Below, piece by piece: positions 1 through 10,388 of a DNA stretch of 64,000 nt; the first letter of the stretch is position 1; each line of letters opens with the position of its first letter. The stretch covers positions 14,750,138-14,814,137 of the forward strand of contig CM068544.1 in the NCBI GenBank assembly GCA_035048495.1, in the 5' to 3' direction. Source of the stretch: Euptelea pleiosperma (Eukaryota; Streptophyta; Magnoliopsida; Ranunculales; Eupteleaceae). The notes below the pieces were generated by a model. The model was given only the letters and a program-made list of their open reading frames with translations, made no database searches and was not told where the DNA came from. The position numbers and the translations under genes are program-made.

Positions 1-232
1 ATCATTCTCACCTCTCCATGTTTTCTTGATAAAAATCCGTCATTGCATATTCATGAGTCGCGCTAACTGACCCCGAGTGCGGATCGACATCCGACACGAG
101 CCACTGTACAAGCCTGTGATTTTTGCAGGATTTGAGTAAAAAAGAATCGGATAATTACAAAAAAAAAAAAAAATGTGTTGAGATTAGGGTCGTTCTTTCA
201 ATGACGGAAAAACCCTACTTTCACAATAATCA
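1..232 (+). repeat. 3' end of a long LTR-like repeat (copy 1)
   Basis: This stretch aligns by eye with 23690-23924: shared blocks include the segment around GATCGACATCCGAC, TTTTTGCAG, a GTGTTGA.GTTAGGGT stretch and an ending CCTA.CTTTCA. It therefore looks like the last part of a repeat whose longer copy is at 20473-23924. Ending in CA suits an LTR, but no primer-binding site follows. The class is not established. Confidence 0.5.
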
Positions 233-279
233 CAAAAATAAGAAATAAAAGTTGTTTAAGTTATAACTTGGAAAAAACT

Positions 280-578
280 AAACCTACAACTAACTACAAT
301 TTTCCAATCGGACCTCAAATTTTGACCCCGTCTCTTTCAAAACATTTGTCATAACACGTACATTTGAAGTGTTGGAACAGGTTTTAGGAGATTCGGACCT
401 CGTTTGCCCGATTTGAGCGCTGAGGTCCCGAGATGGACTTCACATCTAGTCTTAAATGCATAAATCTACAACTGACTACAATTTCCCAATCAGACGTCGG
501 ATTTTGACCCCATCTCTTCAAGCATATTTGTCTCAACACGTACATTTGAAGTGTTGGAATAGGTTTCAAGAGATTCTG
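280..578. repeat. Imperfect direct duplication of about 115 bp
   Basis: Positions about 280-395 and 467-578 are two diverged copies of one sequence. Both run from CTACAACT.ACTACAATTT through TTTTGACCCC and ACACGTACATTTGAAGTG to a GGAGATTC-like end. The period is about 185 bp. No coding potential is seen. Confidence 0.6.
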
Positions 579-1639
579 TAAAACCTTAAACTTTTTTAGG
601 GTATTTTAAAATTTTAAATTATTATTTTAATTATGTTAATAAATATTAAGTAATATTAATACTTGGTTACATGTTGTTTGAGTTAAAATTAGTAAAGTAG
701 ACCTTTAGGGCTAATTTAGAGAGCTTTTAGGCCTAAAAATAACCTTAATTACAATCTAATTAATACATAAAGGCTTTAGGCCCATTTCTAGTCCATATCC
801 AACTTCAAATAAGCCTTTTAGTAGATTGTAAAATTTATTCATTTTAAAGTTACAAAAATCACTTTTAATTTAAGATAAAATATAAAATTATTATTCCTTT
901 CTATAAAAGATGAAGATAATCTTTCAACCAAAACCCTAAACTCTATTATAAACCAAAACCATAATTGATCACAACCCTTTACTAACTTTAGATCCAATAG
1001 CTAAGAATTTACCTCAAAAAAATTTATTTAAAAACATCAACCCTAAATCTACTCACATAATCTATTTAAGAGATATTTTAGAGGTTCCAACATAAAAATC
1101 TAGCCACATCTCATATTTAAGAAAACACCCACCTCACTTTTCTCACATCTCCTCCATTGATCATTTTTATATTTTGTGAAAACTTCTGAAGCATCAACAA
1201 AGGTTTAAGGTATGTACCCTTCCTATGATTCCTTCAATACTACTCATGGACTCATGAGTATGTATTTATTGTTAAGCCATAAGTTTTGTTATTGTAATAA
1301 TTATGCATACGATTATGATATTAATAGCTTATTCTATATTGGAGATCCCCTGTGTAGATTGTATCTATTTTGTTTTAGAGATCCCTAATGTGAATATTAT
1401 CATTTCAATGATTAGTTCTTTATATGTTAAGATATACATTCGTATTTAAGATTCAGAAGCGATAAAGCAAGTTGGGAGTGAGTTCTCTAGAGTGAAAGAT
1501 CCGAAAAACCCTGGGAAGACCCTCTATATGGGAGAAGAAGAAGACTCTCTGTATGGGTTGTGTATTTTATTTTCCATATTAATGCATTCATTATGATCAT
1601 GATATTACTGGTTGACAATCATTTGGATCCTGAGTACAA
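579..1639. other. AT-rich stretch without a gene; possible LTR remnant
   Basis: No convincing ORF is present. The segment from about 574 starts TGTAAAACC and continues AAACTTTTTTAGGG, much like the LTR-type terminus at 36174 on the other strand. A TATA-like TCTATAAAAG lies near 899. It may be an old Gypsy-type LTR, but no PBS or polypurine tract is visible. Confidence 0.3.
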
Positions 1640-2626
1640 TGGATTGGACTGACGAGCAAAAAACCCATTCGGGCAGTCCAATCAATTGGACCACTTAGAA
1701 AAAGTTCAATCTCAGATCCAATTTTCATGTTTCCACTACCCCACCACTAGCACGACCTAGGGCTTCAATACTCTTATATATAAAGCCTTTTTGAGCTTTA
1801 TTAAACACACAACTACAGACAACAAGAGAGAGTTATTGACTTCAAGCTTTATAGAGCCTAAGAAGAGTTGTCCTATACAAAGAGCAAAACTTAGGTATTT
1901 TTTTCATTCCAAGTCAAAGGTTTTATCTTCTTTTCGATCATAGCCTAGAGCTTGATCATTATCTCTACTTAGGTTTTCCAACTAGAATTCTAATATAATA
2001 AGCCAGAGAGTACCTCATGTGTCTCAATACTATATGAGCAACATTAGGGTTCAGGATGTACTGAATCATTTACCATCGATAGAGATCGGTAAGTAAGAAT
2101 TAAGATCGGGGTGTACTGATCGAAGGTAGATTTGGGGAGTACCAAATTGAACAAGCGACAAAGGCTTCATGACTGGGAGGGCGCGCGTGTGAATCATAGC
2201 GTAGAGCTAGAGGACGTGAACGTGCCGACAGTTGGCCTTGGCTAAGGTTGGATGCTGTATGGAAATGGTGTTGCGTAAGTAATTTCTGTAAACTCGAAAC
2301 TTTTCAGTTAGTGATACTTTCTATCTGGACGTGCTCCTATGATTTTTCTTAGCTAAGGTTTCCACGTAAAAACTCGCACATGTTATTGTTGTTTGATTGT
2401 TTACATTTCCGCACAATTGTTATATCATGGAGATATATTCGATCTTAGTTGACTAAGATAATCAATTGTTAATCAATCAATTAAATCTTAGTATTGTTGC
2501 ATGTGATTAGATTACTCCCATCAGACCAGTAATCTCATTAGGTTGTTAATTTAAATAGAGAAATTTAATACCTAATCACCCCCCTCCTTTTAGGTATTCG
2601 GATAAAAGAGAACGGACTGAATTTCA
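1640..2626 (+). mobile_element. LTR fragment, diverged member of the palindrome-LTR group
   Basis: It shares the order of landmarks of the 5983-7663 LTR: a short palindrome cluster (CCAATCAATTGG near 1680), a TATA-like box (TATATATAAAG near 1778), the conserved downstream leader, the GACGTG.TCC block near 2328, the CACGTAAAAACTCG block and an end in GAACGGACTGAATTTCA. The upstream part of the LTR is missing. No primer-binding site follows; minus-strand gag sequence abuts it instead. Confidence 0.65.
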
Positions 2627-2639
2627 AGGTTCTCTTGTC

Positions 2640-3560
2640 TTCCTACCATGTTCCATTTAAGAGCAATCTAGTGGTCTTTTTCTTTTCTGGAGATAGTTCT
2701 TGCTCAAATGGCCTTTCATTCTGCAATAGCTATACGCATACGCATGCCTATAGGATCTAACTTGAGCAGCCTTGGGGGTAGGAGTAACAACATCTTATAC
2801 AAACTTAATTCTTGGAGATGATGGAGTGTTCTAATTTTTCAAATTTCTTATACTTCTCTTGTCTCCATCTCTTTGTCCTACGCAAAGAATTTTGTATAAT
2901 TTCTCTATGCTGCTAGAAAAGTAAGGTAGACCTCTCTTCAAATTTGAGAGTTGAGTTTCTACAGACTCCCTTACTTTAAGACATGTTTGGAACTCAGTTT
3001 CCAAGAACTTATTTTGTCCTGTAGAGACTTATTCTCTTCCTCAAGTTTTCCACTAGGAATGAAAATTCTTCAATGTCAATCTTAAAGACAGAATTTTCAG
3101 ATTCAAAGGATTCAACTGTCAATTTCCTATTTACTTTCAGTAGTCGATGACTTTCTTTATATAACTCATGATATGTTATCTTGTGATCATCTTTATCCTC
3201 ACTGCTGGAGTCATAAAGATTCTTCTCAATTTTTGACTTTTTTGCTTCTTCCTAAATGACAATAAGATTAAATTGGATTGTAGTGAATGCATCAAAATTG
3301 CATTTCTTTTCACTCATCTCTAATTCACTAAAATCATCAGATTTTGATTCCCAAGCATCTACTAAGGTGTTCATAGCCTTGTTCTTACCCATAGTTTCCT
3401 TATTAGGGCACTCATTCGCAAAGTTCGTAACCACGACACTTGAAACATTGGACTTCATCAGACTTTTCATTTCTCTTGAATTTATTTGTCTTCCTTTAAG
3501 TCCTTCAATAGATCTGGGAATTTTTTTTTTTGGTCCAAAGAATTTCCCAAACCTCTTCAC
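2640..3560 (-). pseudogene. gag fragment (zinc-knuckle remnant and coiled coil)
   Basis: Read on the minus strand from 3560, this resembles the gag of elements P and M. A basic KKxxKKF-like stretch is followed by a degenerate zinc knuckle, where FANECPNKE is kept but the first cysteines are lost. Next come an acidic SDDxSE region and a heptad-rich coiled coil (about 3245-2900) broken by stops. It corresponds to the middle and C-terminal part of P gag. It lies head-on between two plus-strand LTR fragments, so it is a rearranged relic. Confidence 0.65.
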
Positions 3561-3566
3561 AAAGAG

Positions 3567-3883
3567 ATACTTTCACACATGGACGTGGTCCCGTGGTTTT
3601 TCCCATGTAAAGGTTTCCATGTAAAACTCGTTTGCCTTATTTGATTTTCGCTTATTACTGTGTAGATTAAACTTCAGTAAAAATATATCTTCGATATATT
3701 CAAACTGAGTTGGTTAGGTTAATATTCTTATAATAATCAAATTGGTTAGGATTATTTTTTGCATGCAATTAGTTACCTTTTTATGTGACTAGTAAAATAA
3801 TTTAGGTTGAAATATTTAGATTAATTTTTAAATATCCTATTCACGCCTTCTAGGTTGTATCTATTAGATATTGGAATAACTTC
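3567..3883 (+). mobile_element. 3' part of an LTR (subfamily 3)
   Basis: It contains the GGACGTGGTCCCGTGG and TTTCCATGTAAAACTCG blocks shared by all LTRs of the group and ends CCCCTTCTAGG-like ... AACTTCA directly before a primer-binding site. It is closest to 38590-39184. The U3 and the palindrome array are missing. Confidence 0.65.
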
Positions 3884-3902
3884 AATTAGTATCAGAGCAA
3901 AG
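3884..3902 (+). promoter_or_regulatory. Primer-binding site (tRNA-Met type)
   Basis: ATTAGTATCAGAGCAAAGG follows the LTR end directly. It matches the plant Copia-type PBS consensus TGGTATCAGAGC with one change, and fixes this LTR as a 5' LTR on the plus strand. Confidence 0.7.
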
Positions 3903-3962
3903 GTCACTCCGTTAGGTTTAACAGCTTGAGTGAGATTTTGGTCATTATTTTATATCTGAAAA

Positions 3963-4112
3963 TATGTAGAAAGAGGGAGGTAATACCTCGAGACTCCCCT
4001 TGTTTGATGATGATGACTACACCTATTAGACAGCTAAGATGAGAGCTTTTCTCAACTCCATCAATGAACGGGTTTGGCTAACTATGGTTCACAGATACTA
4101 CTACAACTAAAA
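3963..4112 (+). pseudogene. gag N-terminal fragment
   Basis: The translation is close to the start of P gag (7754): the order GGNTSRLPLFDD, Y, AKMRAFLNSINERVW is preserved. In-frame TAG codons replace Q at residue 2 and the tryptophan of the YWKAK motif. Homology stops near 4112. 4113-4301 holds no recognisable feature. It is the remnant of an element whose 5' LTR is 3567-3883. Confidence 0.65.
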
Positions 4113-4363
4113 CAATCGATGGAGCCAAGATGCCTAACTTAGATATGTATCAAGAATCAAGTCGGTAGCCTTTCTATGTATGAATTAACAGAGATAGAAT
4201 CTAAATAAGAAAAACTAAATCTACCATGGAATCATGGATTCAAACAACATAAAAGCATGATATGATAAATTTAATTTGGTGTCCCCATCGACTTTCCCTT
4301 CTGAAAGTTCCTCTCTTATACTCTATCGATACCTAAAGGGGGTTTGAATAGGTATTTAAATTA

Positions 4364-4716
4364 GGCTTCGGCTCCAGGGACCGACCTTTTTTTACCGACT
4401 CCCCTTACATGACAATATGAGCCATGTGGTACACTCTTAGAGGACTCTAACCATATGGATGTTTGTCCAATCCCTAGGTGGACCTACAAACCAAAAATCA
4501 GCTTGATTAGTGATTTCAAACCTTTGGCAACCCATTAAAATGAGTCCAATCCAATGCCTAGAAATCACTAATCAGACTGATTTTTGGTTTGTAGGTCCAC
4601 CTAGGGATTGGCCAAACATCCATACAATCAGACTCCTATAAGAGTGTGCCACATGGCTCATATTCTATCATGTAAGAGCAACCGGTCAAAAAATGTCGGT
4701 CTCTGGAGCCCGATCC
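4364..4716. mobile_element. Mutator-type MITE with long inverted repeats
   Basis: The two halves (4364-about 4530 and about 4550-4716) are long imperfect inverted repeats. The left end starts GGCTTCGGCTCCAGGGACCG; the right end read backwards starts GGATCGGGCTCCAGAGACCG. It is flanked by a perfect 9-bp duplication TTTAAATTA (4355-4363 and 4717-4725). A 9-bp TSD with very long TIRs is the hallmark of Mutator-like elements. It has no coding capacity, and it interrupts LTR sequence that continues on both sides. Confidence 0.8.
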
Positions 4717-4930
4717 TTTAAATTATTATTCTATTATTTGTAACCTAATTCAATTACTTGTCTGGTAGGGGTAAAACTAATCGCATGTGAAACAATCCTA
4801 AATAGGTTGATTGATTAAACAAGTGATTATCTCAACCGAGTCAAATCGAATATATCCCCATGATATATTGTTTCTTAATCGTTTAATCTAATCTATATAA
4901 ATTGCAGAATGTAAACAATCAAACCATAAC

Positions 4931-5298
4931 ACATGTGATTTTTTATGTGGAAACCTTTCTAAAGGAAAAACTAGGGGACCACTTCCAGACATCAATGTAT
5001 CACTAACAAATGGTTAACGAGTTATAGAAGTTACCTACATAGCACTTTTTACTACAACATACAACCCAAGGTCAACTACTAGTGCATCCACGTCCTCTGG
5101 CTACCACGCATGTTTCCACATGTGATTTTTTATGTGGAAACCTTTCTAAAGGAAAAACTAGGGGACCACTTCCAGACATCAAGGTATCACTAACAAATGG
5201 TTAACGAGTTATAGAAGTTACCTACATAGCACTTTTTACTACAACATATAACCCAAGGTCAACTACTAGTGCATCCACGTCCTCTGGCTACCACGCAT
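4931..5298. repeat. 181-bp tandem duplication inside an LTR
   Basis: 4931-5111 and 5118-5298 are almost identical, from ACATGTGATTTTTTATGTGG to TGGCTACCACGCAT. The differences seen are T/G in ATCAA[T/G]GTATC and ACATACAAC versus ACATATAAC. A 6-bp linker separates them. The near identity points to a recent duplication. Confidence 0.85.
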
Positions 5299-6324
5299 GA
5301 GTCCACTAGCGCCTTTTCTATCATGATCCCCTCAACATTGTTCAATTTGGTATTCCCCGAACCTACCGTCAATTGGTAGGCCCCGATCTTATTTACCTTC
5401 TCTGGTCCAGTTGACTCCTCAACGCACTATTCAATGGAGATTGAGACACAAGTGGTACTCTCTGACCCTAGGTTTAATGATCTGAATGGGAACCTAGGCA
5501 GAAGTTGATTTCTTGTTCTAGTGATTCTCTCGGATGAAAAAAATAATAAATTATTAAGCTATGAGAAATAAGGCTCTCAAGATATGAGTGGGAGAACTCT
5601 CCATTGTAATGTGTAATCTCGTGTGTTAGTTTTTTCAAGCCCTAAATGGGTTTATATAGAGTTATGGTTGAGCCTTGGCCTTTTCAAGTTGTGGGAAATG
5701 GAAAACAAGTTTCCTAGAGTGAAAAAAAATCATTTGTCAGTCCAATCGATTGGGCACTAAGTCCAATTGATTGGGACACGAAGAAAATGTTGTCCAAGGT
5801 CCAATCGATTACACTCAAGGTGTCCAATTGATTGGATTTCCCCAGATTCATATATGGCCACTAAGGCCTTGAATCAGATATTTTGCCACGTGACTTAGTT
5901 TTTAAGTTGATTTTATAATTAAACCTCTTATCTCTAAGGCCTCTAAGTGTTGAGGAAATTATTGGCGCTAGAAGTTTGCTCCTGTAAAGAATATTTTCAT
6001 ATTCAATTTGGCAAAGATTCTGTTTGACATAAAAGTATTCTTGTAACTGTTCATACGAGCACTAGTGTAGTGTCGAGATGTTGTGGTACGCATACTTCAC
6101 CGACTACTTTAAGACTAGAAGACAATGACAGCAAAAATCACACTGTTGACGACAGGAGTCATCTGAGTAACTGTCCATCTGTCAGTTAAAGATCGTGTAT
6201 GCTTGATTAAGAAGATAAGTGACTTAATGGCCATATGAATAGGTTTAAAATGAATAAAATATAATGGTCAAACCTAGTCATCGGACAGACCCGTGTCTAA
6301 GTCAAAAATATTGACTAATGGGAG

Positions 6325-6732
6325 AGTCCAATCGATTGGACATTTATACCCAATCGATTAGAGACTCTGTGTAATCGATTGGAAGCTATGAGGCAGAAAC
6401 TTATTTCAGCCCGATCGATTGGAGACTCTGTGTAATCGATTGGAAACTACAAGGCAGAAACTTATTTCAGCCCGATCGATTGGAGACTCTGTGTAATCGA
6501 TTGGAAACTACGAGGCAAAAACTTATTTCAGCCCGATCGATTAGAGACTCTGCGAAATCGATTGGAGTCTTCGGGATAGAAACTTTTTTGAGTCCAATGA
6601 ATTGGAGACCTCTGTGTAATCAATTGGAGCCTACGAAACAGGAAACTTATTGAGGCCAATCGATTGGACACTTATACCCAATCAATTGGACATGGCCCAA
6701 TCGATTGGACCTAGAGTACAATCGATTGGACC
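6325..6732 (+). promoter_or_regulatory. U3 array of CCAATCGATTGG palindromes (minisatellite)
   Basis: About fifteen copies of ATCGATTGG and variants occur. From about 6349 to 6654 they form five tandem units of about 61 bp, each with two palindrome cores and a GGCAGAAACTTATTTCA-type spacer. Four more palindromes follow, and the array ends about 80 bp before the TATA box. Position and symmetry suggest binding sites for a dimeric transcription factor; the core contains CCAAT and ATCGAT. The function is inferred. Confidence 0.75.
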
Positions 6733-6812
6733 TTGGTCGAACTCTGTCTTTCTCAAATCCGAATTTCATGGTTCCATTATCCCACATCCCACACGACTCA
6801 GGGTCACGAATT

Positions 6813-6819
6813 CTATAAA
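6813..6819 (+). promoter_or_regulatory. TATA box of the 5' LTR promoter
   Basis: TCTATAAATACATC lies at the same place in each complete LTR (plus: 6813 and about 19125; minus: about 27880 and 35010), always between the palindrome array and a leader containing AAACACAC. Confidence 0.7.
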
Positions 6820-7663
6820 TACATCCCTTCTATACTTTTTCTAAACACACGTAGAGACACAGAGTGACTCACTCTTCAAGAGAGAGAAGAAAATATTTTA
6901 TTTATTAGAGTGTCCATTTGAAGAACAATAAGCTTATTTTCAATTCACATCTTGTGAGCTTGTTCATCTTCTTGATCAAAGCCAAGTGCTTGATCCATTC
7001 CTCAGCTTAGGTCTTTCACTCATATATTCGACCTAGTAGCCTGAGTGTACCAGTGTGACTCAATACCTTTTGAGCAACCTAGGGTTTAGATTGTACTGAA
7101 TCCTTAACCTTCTGCAAAGGCAGGAGTGTTGAGAATTAAGATCGGAGGAGCCGATCGACGGTAGGTTTGGGGTCTACCAAACTGATCAAGTGGACAAGGC
7201 TTCTTGGCTGAAAGGGCATGCGTGGATTTGTAGTGTTGATTCAGAATACGTGGACGCATCGACAGTAGGCTTTGGCTAAGGTTGGAAGCTGTATTTGCAA
7301 CGGTGCTGTGTAGGCAACCTTTGTTTTGTTTAAATTTTCAGTTAGTAATACTTTCTATTTGGATGTGGTCCCGTGGTTTTTTCCTTGGCTAAGGTTTCCA
7401 CATAAAAATCTCTTGTCTATGTGATTGTTTGTTTGTATTCTGCAATCTATCTTGATTAGATCAAACGACAAAAAGAAAATATACCACAGCGGTATATTCA
7501 ATTTGAGTCAGTTGTGATAATCTTTTATCAAACAACTAAGGCATGCGATTTTGTTCCCCTACCATTGACTAGTAAAACTGTATAGGTATAATTAATTTTT
7601 AAATACCTAATCAACCCCCCTCTAGGTATATTAGATTAAAGAGAACAGACCATTGAAATTCTA

Positions 7664-7680
7664 ATTGATATCAGAGCGGG
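7664..7680 (+). promoter_or_regulatory. Primer-binding site of element P
   Basis: ATTGATATCAGAGCGGG abuts the LTR end. Element M has ATTGGTATCAGAGCGGG at the same place. The TGGTATCAGAGC core is complementary to the 3' end of initiator tRNA-Met, as in plant Copia elements. P has one mutated base. Confidence 0.85.
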
Positions 7681-7753
7681 TATTTCTATTTAAAGTTTAA
7701 TCACCTGAATTTAGATTCCTGAGAAACCAGTCCATTTTCATTAATTTGTTAAA

Positions 7754-9347
7754 ATGCAAAGAGAAGGTGAAAACACATCCAGGCCTCCATTGTTTGATGG
7801 AGAAGACTATGCCTATTGGAAGGCTAAGATGAGGGCTTTTCTAAAGTCTATTGATGAAAGAGTATGGATGTCTGTAGTGGATGGTTGGTCACCACCCACA
7901 ATGGTTGTAGGAGATAAAATCATTCTTAAACCTAAAGCCGACTGGAGCAAAGAGAACATAAATTGTTGTCTAAATAACAAATGGCTAAATATTATTTTCA
8001 ATGCTGTTGATAAGAATGAGTTTCGAAGAATCTCTACTTGTTCTTTGGCTAAAAAACCATTGGACATTCCTAGAGTCACACATGAAGAAATGTCAGCTGT
8101 TAAAATCTTTAAACTTCAAATGCTGACTTCTAAGTTTGAATCCATGAGAATGGAGGAGAATGATACATTCACTGAGTTCTATGCCCAACTTAGTGATATT
8201 GTAAACTCTGCATACAACTTGAGTGAAATCATTCCTGAATCCAAAGTTGTTCAAAAATTTTTGAGATCCTTGATAGATTTTAGGCTAAGGTTACTGCTAT
8301 TGAGGAGAGCAAGGATGTTGACTCTCTCAAAATTGATGAGCTGGTTGGGTCGACTCTACAAACTTATGAGATGAATTTGAGACAGCCAAAGCAATCAAAA
8401 GGGATTGCCCTTAAAGTTTCTGAAGCTCAAGATTCAGAGTCAAATGTTGACTCTGAAGTTGAAATGGCATTATTTGTGAAAAAGTTCAAAAAGTTTTTCC
8501 TTTCTAAAAATAATAGAGTTAAGAATAATAAAACTTTTGATAAATCTAAGGAACATGCCAGACCTCATGAGAGAGGTAGCAGAAGTGAAAGGAACCCTAG
8601 GGAAAATTGCTCAAGCGAACCGCAATGTTTCAAAGGTAAGGGTTTTGGTTACTTTGTTAATGTGTGCCCAAACAAAGAAGAATATAAGGGCAAGGCAAAA
8701 GCTTTCAATGCCACATGGGATGAAGAATCAGAAGATCATTCTGATGATTCTGATAGCAATGAAAAGACTGATAAGTATACAGCTTTTGTTGCTCGTTTTA
8801 ATAGTCCCTATGGATCTCATGGAGATTCCAAGAGAAGTAATGATGAGAGCTTGGAAGACTCTTACAATGGGGACTCGGATGACTCGGCAGTTGGTGTGAA
8901 AGATCTGTACGAGAAATTGATAAAATTCATAAAGGCTAATAAAGTTTTATCTGATAGAGTTAAATGTCTTGACTCTGAAAATATTACCTTATTAATTGAC
9001 ACTGAAAAATTAAAATTGTTGATTACTGATTTAGAGCAAGAGAATAAGTCTCTACTGAAAAGGAACAAGTCACTGCAATGTGAATTCCAAACTTACATGA
9101 AACATAAGGAATCCCTAGAAAATGAGCTTCTTAAATCTAAGAGGGATGTATCATGATTCTCATCTAGCTCCGCAAAGCTTGATGAGATTCTTCGTGTGAG
9201 AAAAGTCTATGGAGACAAACAAGGTTTGGGTTACAAACAAAATCAAGAAAAATGGTCTTCTTCCAAGATGATTTTTGTTAAGGTTCAAGCTATTCCCACT
9301 CAGATCAATGACCAAATCAAAGTTGTCAAAAGCAATCGTCAGTGTAA
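7754..9347 (+). pseudogene. Gag of element P, N-terminal and middle part (broken)
   Basis: ATG at 7754 opens a Copia-type UBN2/gag-polypeptide domain (residues about 10-190; LFDGEDYAYWKAKMRAFL near the start). The gag protein binds RNA and builds the virus-like particle. A 4-bp deletion near 8268 relative to element M shifts the frame. Reading continues in the 8371-9156 frame with a basic region and a degenerate zinc knuckle (CFKGKGFGYFVNVC, in which a Cys and the His are lost). An acidic D/E/S-rich region and a coiled coil follow. A G-to-T change gives TGA at 9154, where M has glycine. Reading then runs in frame to 9347, where the CACTA element cuts the gene just before the second zinc knuckle. 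Confidence 0.85.
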
Positions 9348-10289
9348 CACTATACCAAAATGTAGAATAAACGACACTAAAATATTAAAATTTAAATGGC
9401 CCTTGTGTCCCATGGGGTTTTTTCATAATTTTAAACCTTTTGAGCTATAAAACACAAAAAAAAAAACCTTGCCTCTCTCTCTCAGAGTCGATAGTTGTCT
9501 CTCTCCCAGAGTCGAGAGTGCGAATTTGGGAAGTCGAGAGTGCGAGCTACGTTCCCCAAACCCTAAAAGGGTGTAAAATCTCTGAACTTCATTCCTCCTT
9601 CAACACGTCTTTGCATTCGTCATCACTGTTACTGAGTTTCATCGGCATCAGCTAGGTTTTAGAAGTCAGATCCCTTAATCCACAGCTAAATGAGGTTAGA
9701 TATGAGCTCCAACTAGAGATTTTTCATTTCTTTCCAATGTAGGTATAATTTTTGCTCGAATTCGAACGAGCTTCTTGTTCTCATTCTGTTTCAATGTTTA
9801 CAGAGATTCTAAAAGAAATTCATCTAATTGTTGTTTTGATCGGTTATTCTTTTGGTAAAAGGACTGAAGATCCTACGGAGGTGATTTTCAAAGAAACTTC
9901 GCCTCTAAACCCTATTTTCAATTGCTATCCCCGAGGTCCAGGGGATAACACTAAGAATTGCCTTCAACCACAACAGGGCAGTAGAAAATGCCAGTAAAAC
10001 CTTTAGGCCTTCCAATAAAGCTAAAGCCTACTTCAATTGAACTTTTTGCCATTCCAGCCCTACGTATACCCTTAGAGTGGAGCTCTTGTCCTTCCCTTAA
10101 GAGATAATTTTACAAAATCAGATCGTTGGGCTCTTTAAACATGGGTTTTGTATAGAAATTTTAAATATTAAGGCTGGAAGTATGAAAAATTTGTTCCACC
10201 ACTTGCTTGGGTTTAAATCTGCTCATCAATTGTTTGAGAAAATTCCTCAATGGAATGTAGTTTTGGATCGTGTGCTCACTGCCCTTGTC

Positions 10290-10388
10290 AAAGGATTGCG
10301 CACGCCATTAAATTACCTTGGTGTTCTCAATGAAGATTCATGAAGAAAGAACTTTGTACTTGTATATGAATTGCTTGATGAAGTCATC
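10290..10388 (+). pseudogene. AP4M: Captured exon fragment of AP-4 complex mu subunit
   Basis: Translated in two joined frames it gives QRIAHAIK, then YLGVLNEDS, a TGA, then RKNFVLVYELLDEVI, followed by a GTAAGT donor at 10389. This matches the conserved N-terminal longin-like part of adaptor mu chains, best the AP-4 mu wording known from plants. AP-4 acts in trans-Golgi vesicle sorting. Here a small deletion and an in-frame TGA make it non-functional, and it lies within the CACTA element with no further mu exons recognised. The assignment rests on remembered family motifs; a protein search would settle mu4 against other mu subunits. Confidence 0.65.

Larger units (their letters stand above)
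4302..5982 (-). mobile_element. LTR of the palindrome-LTR group (subfamily 2), minus strand
   Basis: In minus orientation the LTR ends ...GAGGAACTTTCA at 4302. It contains the shared leader blocks, a TATATAA box (near 5655) and, upstream of it, four CCAATCGATTGG-like palindromes (about 5730-5842). The 5' end is cut off where the LTR of element P begins at 5983. No PBS follows 4302, so it may be a 3' or solo LTR. It hosts a Mutator-type MITE and a 181-bp tandem duplication, annotated separately. Confidence 0.65.
5983..7663 (+). repeat. 5' LTR of element P
   Basis: It begins TGTAAAGAATATTTTCAT (TGTAAGG in the other copies) and ends just before the PBS. The 3' LTR starts with the same block at 18339, and the two LTRs of element M are the same on the other strand. 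U3 carries a tandem palindrome array, then TATA at 6813, then a leader with AAACACACGTAGAGAC. About 1681 bp. Confidence 0.85.

Noticed and set aside
6325..6732. CRISPR-like array of palindromic repeats
   Set aside because: Units are diverged, spacers are themselves repetitive, there are no cas genes, and the array sits in the U3 of a plant LTR.
9440..9997. Short ORFs at the left part of the CACTA element
   Set aside because: No family motif was seen; the sequence looks like a captured 5'UTR and intron.
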